Position numbers and translations under genes: made by a program. A DNA stretch of 17,919 nucleotides from JAPYWM01 sp964489015. Lineage in GTDB: Bacteria > Bacteroidota > Bacteroidia > SpSt-205. The notes under the pieces are model-generated. The model was not told the DNA's origin. It searched no databases and was given only the letters and a program-made list of their open reading frames with translations. Below are positions 1 through 6,043 of the stretch, in pieces (positions within the stretch are counted from its first letter, which is position 1; each line of letters opens with the position of its first letter). Where the stretch lies: positions 1 through 17,919 of the forward strand of contig CAZAXD010000033.1 of assembly GCA_964489015.1 (NCBI GenBank), given 5' to 3'.

Positions 1-5
1 CAATC

Positions 6-347
6 ATGTTTATACCGTCCCGCGAAGCACTCCATGAACGGCTGCAGCGGCTAGAGCAGCAGCTGGCGCGCCTTTTGGAGGAAAAGACGCGTTTAGAACA
101 TGAAAAAGAATCCTTACTTTTGGCCTGGCGGCGGCAACGCCTGGCGGTCCAGGCGGAACTTGCTGCTATCCAAACTCTCATAAACCAGGTTCTATCCGAT
201 GACAGAAGTGCCTTACACATGGGAGGTCCTGGGGCGTCGCATCACGCTCCAAGCCGCCCCAGAAACCATAGCTCGCCTGCAGGAAGCCCTGCACCTCGTC
301 GAAAAAAAGGTCGCGGGGCTAGCTCAGCAGCACCCGAGTGCGGATGA
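6..347 (+). CDS. Small coiled-coil protein upstream of zapA (C-terminal tail doubtful)
   Basis: The reading frame gives 113 residues. Residues 1 to about 68 are a strongly charged, Leu/Glu/Arg/Gln-rich helix with heptad character (for example LERLEQQLARLLEEKTRLE-like spacing), as expected of a short coiled coil. In many Bacteroidota a small coiled-coil protein of about 100 residues directly precedes zapA and rny, so position and sequence agree. The last 45 or so residues are rich in Gly, Pro, Ser and Arg and overlap zapA by 149 bases in another frame; this part looks like a shadow of zapA, not evolved protein. The natural end may be near residue 66, where zapA starts. A ZapB-like role in division is only an inference from context. 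Only five bases precede the ATG in the window, so a longer N-terminus cannot be excluded. Confidence 0.6.
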   Translation: MFIPSREALHERLQRLEQQLARLLEEKTRLEHEKESLLLAWRRQRLAVQAELAAIQTLINQVLSDDRSALHMGGPGASHHAPSRPRNHSSPAGSPAPRRKKGRGASSAAPECG

Positions 348-477
348 ATGGACGTTATGGCTAATGGCGATCTTGGCCACGTATGATGAGCTTTTAGATC
401 GACTAGCCCAGTATGAAGCCTTTTGTCAGCGGATAGAAGCCTGGCTTCACCATCTCGACAAACCTAGCCAGGTATGA
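199..477 (+). CDS. zapA: Cell division protein ZapA
   Basis: A 92-residue protein with the ZapA layout: a short N-terminal part (roughly residues 1-40) with the typical opening beta strands ending in a helix (PETIARLQEALHLVEKKV), then a long C-terminal helix (about 48-85) that in this family forms the dimer/tetramer coiled coil. ZapA binds FtsZ and bundles protofilaments at the division ring. Length is close to the family norm of 90-110 residues. The gene sits directly before rny, an order common in Bacteroidota, and its stop overlaps the rny start as ATGA. The N-terminal end overlaps the preceding coiled-coil frame. Identification rests on size, helix pattern and gene order, as ZapA has few invariant residues. 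Confidence 0.8.
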   Translation: MTEVPYTWEVLGRRITLQAAPETIARLQEALHLVEKKVAGLAQQHPSADEWTLWLMAILATYDELLDRLAQYEAFCQRIEAWLHHLDKPSQV

Positions 478-2144
478 CAGTGATAGTAACCATTGCTGCG
501 ATTGGTGGGGGACTCTTAGTGGGTGCACTGACGGGGCACCTTCTTTATAGACGCCGCTATACGCAGCAGCTCGAGACTCTACAGAAGCAACAAGCCGATC
601 TCGAAGCCCGCGAGGAGGCCTTAGCCCAGAGACAAGAAACCCTCCGGAAAAACGAATCCCTTAGCCAGAAGCGCCATCACCAGCTCAAGAGCCTAGAGGA
701 AAAGCTCAAACAAAAGGAGCACAGCCTCAAAAAGCGGTTAGAAGAAGCAGAGCAGCAGCGCCAGGCCATGCTGGCCGAAGCGGAGGAAGGCCTTCGTAAG
801 GCAGAAATCCGGCAAGAGGAGGTGCTTACCCTGGAGCGCCAGCTCTCTCGACGCCAAGAAGAGTTCCAGCGTGAGCTCTCTACCTTCCAAAAAGACTTAG
901 AGAAGCTAGAGACGCAGCGCCAAGCCCAGGAAGAGCGCGTTCGCGAGCTTCTCCGCTGGGAAGAGCGCCTGACCGATAAAGAAAAACTGCTTGAGAAGCG
1001 CCTTGAAGAGCTAGCCGGGCTGACCCGCGACCAGGCCATGGAGCACCTGCTAGAAACCTTACGCGCTGAGGCCGAAAAGAAAGCTCACCAGCTTTCCCAA
1101 CAGATTATCGAAGAAGCCCAGCTCAAAGCCGTAGAAGAATCGAAGCGAATCATCGCCACCGTTATGAGCCGCGTAGGCGTAGAGCAAAGCGTACAAGCCA
1201 GTATTACCGTCTTTAATCTGGAAAGCGACGAACAAAAAGGGCGCATCATCGGGCGGGAAGGCCGTAATATTCGCACCCTAGAGCAGTTTACGGGCGTAGA
1301 GGTGATCGTAGATGATACCCCCAATGCGATCGTGCTTTCGTCTCCGGACCCGATTCGGCGAGAGATCGCCTCGCGCACGCTCCAACGCCTCCTCGAAGAT
1401 GGCCGCGTACATCCTGGCCGTATCGAGGAAATGTACAAGAAAGTCGAACAAGAAATTGAAAAAGAAATTCGGCAGATTGGTCGTCAAACCCTGATAGACC
1501 TCGATATTCGGAATGTGGCGCCAGAAGTCTTAGAGCTCGTGGGCAAAATGCGGTTCCGCTTCTCTTTTGGGCAAAATCTTCTGCACCACTCCCGAGAAGT
1601 GGCGCGTTTGGCGGCGCTCATCGCCAGCGAGCTAGGCCTTCCCAAAGAAAAGATTCGCTTAGCCAAGCGGGCCGGCCTTTTCCATGACATTGGCAAGGTT
1701 TCGGATGACAATCCCGAGATGCCTCATGCCTTACTCGGGATGGAGATCCTCAAGCGCCACAAGGAACACCACGAGGTACTCAATGCTGTAGGTGCCCATC
1801 ATGACGAGATCCCCATGGAAAGCATCATTTCGCCTATCGTGCAGCTAGCAGATGCGATCAGTGGGGCTCGGCCTGGCGCCCGCCGCGAGACCGTCGAAAA
1901 GTACCTCCAGCGCATTCATGAGTTAGAAAATATCCCCAAGAAGTACGAGGGGGTTCGGCAGGCTTTTGCACTTCAAGCTGGCCGCGAGCTACGGATCATC
2001 GTGGATAGTGATAGAGCCTCCGACCAGCTCGTCGACCAGATCGCCCAAGACGTCGCCAAAACAATAGAAAGCCAACTCCAGTACCCCGGCCAAATCAAGG
2101 TCGTCGTCATTCGCGAAAAACGAGCCGAGGCCTATGCACGCTGA
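474..2144 (+). CDS. rny: Ribonuclease Y
   Basis: A 556-residue RNase Y, a membrane-anchored endoribonuclease that starts mRNA decay. Domains in order: one N-terminal transmembrane helix (about residues 3-24) followed by Arg-rich cytoplasmic residues; a long Glu/Lys/Gln-rich coiled coil (about 28-230); a KH RNA-binding domain with the GRIIGREGRN loop near residue 256; and an HD metal-dependent phosphohydrolase domain with HHSREV near residue 371 and the HDIGK motif near 404. Length matches the family (about 510-560). The ATG overlaps the zapA stop, and the 3' end overlaps the next gene by 11 bases, so the gene is in the middle of an operon that begins before the window or at the coiled-coil gene. 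Nothing key is missing. Confidence 0.97.
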   Translation: MTVIVTIAAIGGGLLVGALTGHLLYRRRYTQQLETLQKQQADLEAREEALAQRQETLRKNESLSQKRHHQLKSLEEKLKQKEHSLKKRLEEAEQQRQAMLAEAEEGLRKAEIRQEEVLTLERQLSRRQEEFQRELSTFQKDLEKLETQRQAQEERVRELLRWEERLTDKEKLLEKRLEELAGLTRDQAMEHLLETLRAEAEKKAHQLSQQIIEEAQLKAVEESKRIIATVMSRVGVEQSVQASITVFNLESDEQKGRIIGREGRNIRTLEQFTGVEVIVDDTPNAIVLSSPDPIRREIASRTLQRLLEDGRVHPGRIEEMYKKVEQEIEKEIRQIGRQTLIDLDIRNVAPEVLELVGKMRFRFSFGQNLLHHSREVARLAALIASELGLPKEKIRLAKRAGLFHDIGKVSDDNPEMPHALLGMEILKRHKEHHEVLNAVGAHHDEIPMESIISPIVQLADAISGARPGARRETVEKYLQRIHELENIPKKYEGVRQAFALQAGRELRIIVDSDRASDQLVDQIAQDVAKTIESQLQYPGQIKVVVIREKRAEAYAR

Positions 2145-3111
2145 TAGACTCCTGACAATCTGCCGAGTCGCCGTAGGTGTGGTATTCACCCTCTCCGGCC
2201 TCGTCAAGGTCAATGACATTCGGGGCTTTAGCTACAAGCTAGACGAGTACTTCGAAGTCTTTCAAAAGCAGAGTGGCCTGCCCTTTCATGACGTTTTAGC
2301 AAGCTGGAGCCTCCCTCTGGCCGGTACGATAGCTGTCTTCGAAACCGCTTTGGCTATCTTTCTGCTCCTGGGTTACGCTCGGCGATTTACGGCCTGGTCG
2401 CTCCTCCTGATGATTGTCTTCTTTACCTTTTTGACGGGCTACTCGGCGATCACCAAAGCCGTAAGCGACTGCGGCTGCTTCGGCGATGCTATCAAGTTCA
2501 CACCCTGGCAGTCCTTCTTAAAAGACGTGATCCTCCTCGGCCTGATTGGCTATATCTTCTTACGGCGTGAGGAGCTTGTGCCATGGCTTCCCAAGCGTGC
2601 CCTTGCTCCGACAGCTTGGGGGATCGCAGTCATCATTGCCCTGCTGACCACCTACTTTTATCTGTATCTGCCCGCTGTGGACTTTTTGCCCTACAAAGTC
2701 GGCAAAAATTTAGCCCAAGCTTTAGAACCGGGCCCCCAAGGCCTACCCGAACTTACAGACTATGTCCCCTTACGGTATTCTGATTGTCAAGTCGATGAGC
2801 TCAAGGGCCGGGTTATTCTAATCGTAGCCCCTAAGCTGGAGCACCTTTCTGAAAGTGCCATTTCTAAGCTGCGCCAGTTTCTGACCGAAGTACCCAGAGA
2901 CCTCAAAGTCGTGGGCATTACCAGCTCTGCTACGGATGTGCGCAAGCAGTGGCTAGCGACTCATCAGATACCTATCTGCTTTACAGCGCAGGATCATACC
3001 GTACTCAAAGCCATGCTACGAGCTGACTGGGGCGTTCTTTATCTAAAAGAAGGAGTAATCGTCGGTAAGTGGCCCTGGCGAGCTTTGCCTAAGCCCACCG
3101 AGCTCCTATGA
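2134..3111 (+). CDS. MauE/DoxX-family membrane protein, BT_3928 type
   Basis: A 325-residue protein with about five hydrophobic segments (near residues 7-25, 60-80, 85-105, 128-144 and 160-180) and a soluble C-terminal part (about 200-325). The segment SDCGCFGDAIKFTPWQSFLKD carries a Cys-X-Cys pair (Cys113, Cys115), typical of the MauE/DoxX redox-associated membrane family in the form found in Bacteroidota (BT_3928 type). The C-terminal part has an alternating beta/alpha pattern suggesting a thioredoxin-like fold, but no CXXC pair is visible. A role in electron transfer or disulfide chemistry in the membrane follows from the family and is not proven for this type. The start overlaps the end of rny by 11 bases and the stop overlaps the next start as ATGA, so it is translated within the same operon. 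Confidence 0.85.
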   Translation: MHADRLLTICRVAVGVVFTLSGLVKVNDIRGFSYKLDEYFEVFQKQSGLPFHDVLASWSLPLAGTIAVFETALAIFLLLGYARRFTAWSLLLMIVFFTFLTGYSAITKAVSDCGCFGDAIKFTPWQSFLKDVILLGLIGYIFLRREELVPWLPKRALAPTAWGIAVIIALLTTYFYLYLPAVDFLPYKVGKNLAQALEPGPQGLPELTDYVPLRYSDCQVDELKGRVILIVAPKLEHLSESAISKLRQFLTEVPRDLKVVGITSSATDVRKQWLATHQIPICFTAQDHTVLKAMLRADWGVLYLKEGVIVGKWPWRALPKPTELL

Positions 3112-4076
3112 TACGCCGGGTGGCCCGTGCCACCGCTCAAGGTATACTTATTTTTTGGCTCAGTTTTACGCTACTATTCTTTTTGCTTCGCGGGCTAAGT
3201 GATCCGGCGCAGCTGCTACTAGGGCAGCGTTCTGACAAAGCTTCGGCGGAGGCGATCCGAGCGCAACTTCATCTAGACAAGCCGCTCTGGCACCAGTACC
3301 TTTATGCCTTAGCCGATCTTTTGCCTTATCGAGAGGGGCACTGGCAGTGGCCTACCTTAGGCTTTTCCTATCAGTACAACCGACCCGTGTTAGCGCTTTA
3401 TTGGGAGCGGCTGCCGGCGACCGTACTTTTAGCGGTGAGCGCTGCAGTCCTAGCCATCACTTTGGGCCTGGCTGTGGGACTCAAGCAGGCCACGACCCCC
3501 TCATGGGGCATGCGGATTATAGTGCTGTTTTTCTTTAGCATGCCGGGCTATGTGAGCGGACTTTTGCTATTGTGGCTATTAGGGCTTGAACTCGGGCGCT
3601 GGACGGGGCTCCCCCTCGGGGGCTATGTCTGGCAATATGATCCGACGACAGACACCATGCAGGCTATGCCCTCTGCACTCCTTCTACCTGCTTTGGCGCT
3701 GGCGCTACGGCCTGCTGCTTACTTTAGTCAGCTCGTGGAAGCCCAAGCTCGCGAGATCTTACAAGCAGACTTTATCCGCGCAGCCAGGGCGCGCGGCAAA
3801 GCCTTTCGAGCTATCCTCCTACAGGACGTCCTGCGCAACCTACTGCCAAGCTTGGCCACCAGCTTTAGTCAGTGGTTTGCGGGCCTCTTTTTAGGCAGTC
3901 TTTTCGTCGAAGCCCTTTATGAGTGGCCTGGCGTAGGCAAGCTTTTATTTTTTGCGTTCTCGACCTCAGACTATCCACTTTTGACGGGCGTGGCGGTGCA
4001 GTCTGTCCTCGTCTTCGTGATCCTAAACTTCTTGTCGGAGCTACTGAGCTCCTGGGCAGATCCGCGGTTACGATAA
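3108..4076 (+). CDS. ABC transporter permease, DppB/OppB type
   Basis: A 322-residue inner-membrane permease. Residues 10-28 form the first transmembrane helix, followed by a periplasmic loop containing LLGQRSDKASAEAIRAQL, the usual N-terminal signature of the dipeptide/oligopeptide/nickel permease family (GxR then a LGLDKP-like motif). More helices lie near 103-125, 135-160, 188-208, 250-270 and 292-312. The EAA loop that contacts the ATPase is at about 221-244 (ADFIRAARARGKAFRAILLQ), and the chain ends in the common DPRLR tail. No partner permease, ATPase or binding protein is next to it, so the partners must be elsewhere; the substrate cannot be predicted. It is the last gene of the plus-strand operon, and its end overlaps the convergent folE end by 9 bases. 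Confidence 0.88.
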   Translation: MIRRVARATAQGILIFWLSFTLLFFLLRGLSDPAQLLLGQRSDKASAEAIRAQLHLDKPLWHQYLYALADLLPYREGHWQWPTLGFSYQYNRPVLALYWERLPATVLLAVSAAVLAITLGLAVGLKQATTPSWGMRIIVLFFFSMPGYVSGLLLLWLLGLELGRWTGLPLGGYVWQYDPTTDTMQAMPSALLLPALALALRPAAYFSQLVEAQAREILQADFIRAARARGKAFRAILLQDVLRNLLPSLATSFSQWFAGLFLGSLFVEALYEWPGVGKLLFFAFSTSDYPLLTGVAVQSVLVFVILNFLSELLSSWADPRLR

Positions 4077-4712
4077 GCTAATCAAACGAAAAAGCGTCTC
4101 TTGCTGAGAGATGTCTTGAAAAGCGCCCAAGAAGGCATATGTGACGGTTCGGCTGGCTTCATCTTGAATGCCACGCATGGAGACGCAGTAATGCTTGGCG
4201 TCGATAACGACGGCCACGTCAGGCGTATGAAGCCGCTCTGCCAAAAAGGTAGCGATTTGATGAGTGAGGCGCTCTTGCACCTGCGGCCGACGCGAAAAGT
4301 AATCCACCACGCGATTGAGCTTAGATAAGCCCACGACATACTCCCGAGGAATATACGCCACATGCGCAACGCCGATGATCGGCACAAAGTGGTGTTCGCA
4401 GACAGAACGGACGCGGATCTCTTTCTCGACGAGGATCTGACGATACCCGTAGGAGTTCGGAAAGAGGCGTATGGTAGGAGCTTGAGCCGGGTCTAGCCCG
4501 ACAAAAAGCTCACGAAGGTACATGCGGGCGACCCGCTGCGGGGTGTCACGCAAACTCGGGTCGCTCAGATCTAAGCCAAGGGCCTCCATGATCGCAGCAA
4601 AGTGCCTGGTTATTGTTGCTTCACGGGGATCAGATGCCTCCTGCAAGGGAGCGGCGGCCTCTTCTCCACAACCGCAGGCGTGCAAGTGGCCATTAGTCAA
4701 GCTCTTCTCCAT
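4068..4712 (-). CDS. folE: GTP cyclohydrolase I
   Basis: About 214 residues from the ATG at 4712. The enzyme converts GTP to 7,8-dihydroneopterin triphosphate, the entry step for folate, biopterin and 7-deazaguanine synthesis. The zinc ligands are visible as Cys105 and His108 in SVCEHHFVP and Cys176 in HYCVSMRG; GLSKLNRVVDYFSRRPQVQERLT is the usual conserved helix region. Length is normal. A TTG nine bases further upstream is in frame, but the ATG is the better start and leaves a 20-base overlap with the end of queD. The N-terminal segment HACGCGEEA, with two closely spaced Cys, is not part of the catalytic core and is of unknown use. The gene is last in the nuoI-nuoJ-queD-folE operon, so the product of this enzyme is the substrate of its neighbour QueD. 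Confidence 0.96.
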   Translation of the reverse strand: MEKSLTNGHLHACGCGEEAAAPLQEASDPREATITRHFAAIMEALGLDLSDPSLRDTPQRVARMYLRELFVGLDPAQAPTIRLFPNSYGYRQILVEKEIRVRSVCEHHFVPIIGVAHVAYIPREYVVGLSKLNRVVDYFSRRPQVQERLTHQIATFLAERLHTPDVAVVIDAKHYCVSMRGIQDEASRTVTYAFLGAFQDISQQETLFRLISLS

Positions 4713-5115
4713 AGTATTCAAAGTAATTATTCGGTGTCTCCCACAGTCGGAGACGAATCAGTTTTACACCACCAGGCAGGATATGTTCTATTTGCCGCCA
4801 GAGCCCTACGATGAGATTTTCGGTAGAGGGGTTGATACCTTGTAAAAAGGGCACATCGGTATTGAGGATCTTGTGATCTACCTTGGCAATGATCTGGTTT
4901 TCTATCAAGGCTTTGACTTGCCGTAGGTCCAAGAGATAGCCGGTTTGTGGGTCAGGCGAACCGCCAAGCGTGACCTCCAGTTCGTAGTTGTGCCCGTGTA
5001 GGTGAGAACAGGGCCCGTAGAAAGCTTCATTCTCCGCTGCGGACCAGGCGGGATTTTGCATTTGGTGTGCCGCACTAAAGTGGAAGCGCCGGGTGATATA
5101 CACAACGGGCGGCAT
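4693..5115 (-). CDS. queD: 6-carboxytetrahydropterin synthase QueD / PTPS family
   Basis: A 140-residue protein of the 6-pyruvoyltetrahydropterin synthase fold. The zinc ligands are His17 (FSAAHQM) and His40 and His42 (CSHLHGHNY); the catalytic Cys36 lies four residues before His40, as in QueD. Asp80-His81 (KVDHKILN) supply the rest of the catalytic triad, and Glu126 (LWETPNN) is the usual pterin-anchoring Glu. PSTENL matches the family PTxEN motif. The enzyme acts on dihydroneopterin triphosphate, the product of folE, which overlaps it downstream. With queG present elsewhere in the window, the preQ0/queuosine route is the likely role, but a biopterin-forming synthase cannot be ruled out from sequence alone. 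It starts two bases after the nuoJ stop. Confidence 0.92.
   Translation of the reverse strand: MPPVVYITRRFHFSAAHQMQNPAWSAAENEAFYGPCSHLHGHNYELEVTLGGSPDPQTGYLLDLRQVKALIENQIIAKVDHKILNTDVPFLQGINPSTENLIVGLWRQIEHILPGGVKLIRLRLWETPNNYFEYYGEELD
4719..4726 (-). promoter_or_regulatory. Possible weak -7 box before folE
   Basis: On the minus strand TTACTTTG ends six bases before the folE ATG. It differs from TAnnTTTG at one position (T for A) and lies inside the 3' end of queD. It has the same placement as the clearer promoters in this window, so it might give separate transcription of folE, but it may be chance. Confidence 0.25.
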
Positions 5116-5117
5116 GG

Positions 5118-5600
5118 TTACCTAAACATTTTGCTAGGCAAGTAGGTTCGCCAGCTCATGGCTAGTAAAAGTAAGAAGCCTACGAGGGCGAGAGTTGCCA
5201 GGGCAAAGAGAGGCGCCCACCTCTGAGTCCAAACCAAGGCTACTTCGGTAAAGGGCGGCGGGGTGTGGGCCACTAAGAGGTGGGAGGGCCTAAGATGCCA
5301 GAAGGTACCCAAGAGCCCGAGCCCGAGTAGGCCGGCTTGAGGTTCCCAGCGTCTTGGGAAGGTCGTCTCTTCTGTCAGAGCCAGCCAGGCCCACAGAAAC
5401 AGAATACCCGTCGTGTATACACTCCATTGATAGGCCCAGGCGTACCCACTGCCCAAGGCTCCATACCATAAGCCCAGCAGCAGAAAAGCCACCCAGGCCC
5501 TAACTAGCGCAGCAGGCAGTCGCTTACTGCTCAGAAGCCACACCCAACTGCTGGCCAAAACGATAAACCAGCCGATCTCGATCAGCAGTACTGTAGGCAT
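5118..5600 (-). CDS. nuoJ: NADH-quinone oxidoreductase subunit J (divergent)
   Basis: A 160-residue, very hydrophobic protein with about five transmembrane segments (near 5-23, 30-48, 55-76, 88-101 and 128-149), the number and length usual for NuoJ. Residues 56-76 (AYQWSVYTTGILFLWAW) align with the family helix VIVYAGAILVLFLFV, including the conserved Tyr (Tyr62) and Gly. SKRLPAALVRAW matches the ARNPVHSVL region in position. Sequence is otherwise divergent, so the call depends on this helix, the topology and the upstream nuoI. The ATG used here overlaps the nuoI end by 77 bases; a later start would remove the first transmembrane helix. NuoJ is part of the proton-pumping membrane arm of complex I. 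NuoK and NuoL do not follow; queD does, two bases later. Confidence 0.72.
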   Translation of the reverse strand: MPTVLLIEIGWFIVLASSWVWLLSSKRLPAALVRAWVAFLLLGLWYGALGSGYAWAYQWSVYTTGILFLWAWLALTEETTFPRRWEPQAGLLGLGLLGTFWHLRPSHLLVAHTPPPFTEVALVWTQRWAPLFALATLALVGFLLLLAMSWRTYLPSKMFR

Positions 5601-5997
5601 ACGTAGGCTCCATAATCAGGCATTCTGTAGGACATACCACTGTGCACAGTCCGCAAAAGCAGCAGAGGGCGTGGTCAATGTCAAAGCGCGTGATGTAAAA
5701 CTTTTTAGGGTGGCCACTCGCCGTCGATCCGAGCGCTGTCTCAGCCTTTTGCTTTTCGATGGTAATGCAGCCAACGGGGCAAATGCGGGCGCATTTGTCG
5801 CAGCCGATGCAGTCTTCAGTGTAGAGGTAGAGGCGATAATGACCGTTTTCGGGGAGGGAGAGGGTATCATGGGGATACGGCAAGGTGACGCGTCCAGGCC
5901 CTGTCAAAGAGCCGCTACGGATCGTAGCGGTCCGTCGGCGCCATGCCGCCAAGAGGTGTCGTAAAGCGAGCCGGAGCCCCTGAATAAGGCTTCGCAT
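5524..5997 (-). CDS. nuoI: NADH-quinone oxidoreductase subunit I (two 4Fe-4S clusters)
   Basis: A 157-residue ferredoxin-like subunit that carries electrons to the quinone site of complex I. The two cluster motifs are complete: Cys63, 66, 69 and 73 (CIGCDKCARICP) and Cys112, 115, 118 and 122 (CCFCGLCTVVCP). YPHDTLSLPENGHYRL, RFDIDHALCCFCGLC and CPTECLIM are close to the NuoI form that I associate with Bacteroidota and not to the Proteobacterial one. The N-terminal amphipathic helix (about 4-22) is typical for membrane attachment. The ATG at 5997 is only four bases after a perfect -7 box, supporting this start. nuoH does not precede it; the divergent neighbour is guaB. The 3' end overlaps nuoJ by 77 bases. 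Confidence 0.92.
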   Translation of the reverse strand: MRSLIQGLRLALRHLLAAWRRRTATIRSGSLTGPGRVTLPYPHDTLSLPENGHYRLYLYTEDCIGCDKCARICPVGCITIEKQKAETALGSTASGHPKKFYITRFDIDHALCCFCGLCTVVCPTECLIMEPTYAYSTADRDRLVYRFGQQLGVASEQ

Positions 5998-6001
5998 CCG
6001 T

Positions 6002-6009
6002 CAAAGGTA
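6002..6009 (-). promoter_or_regulatory. Bacteroidota-type -7 box for nuoI-nuoJ-queD-folE
   Basis: TACCTTTG on the minus strand is a perfect TAnnTTTG match, followed by four bases (ACGG) and the nuoI ATG. In Bacteroidota transcription starts a few bases after this box, so the mRNA would begin at or next to the start codon. I see no clear TTTG -33 element about 19 bases upstream. Confidence 0.75.
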
Positions 6010-6032
6010 ATAAAACGTTTAGGCGAGCTTTT

Positions 6033-6040
6033 TACCTTTG
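6033..6040 (+). promoter_or_regulatory. Bacteroidota-type -7 box for guaB
   Basis: TACCTTTG is a perfect TAnnTTTG match on the plus strand, followed by three bases (CCT) and the ATG at 6044. It is the mirror partner of the nuoI box 23 bases away, so the whole regulatory space for both directions is 46 bases. No obvious -33 TTTG is visible; that position would lie in or next to the nuoI box. Confidence 0.75.
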
Positions 6041-6043
6041 CCT

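Noticed and set aside
677..1039. Long minus-strand frame inside rny, Ser/Arg-rich.
   Set aside because: It mirrors the Glu/Lys/Gln-rich coiled coil of rny in the opposite strand and has no protein-like pattern.
4089..4111. Possible intrinsic terminator for folE on the minus strand: stem TCTCT/AGAGA followed by TTTTT.
   Set aside because: The stem is only five pairs and lies within the folE coding end, three bases from the T run; too weak to call.
6038..6043. TTG as start of guaB.
   Set aside because: It is part of the TACCTTTG promoter box, so it would not be in the transcript; the ATG at 6044 is preferred.
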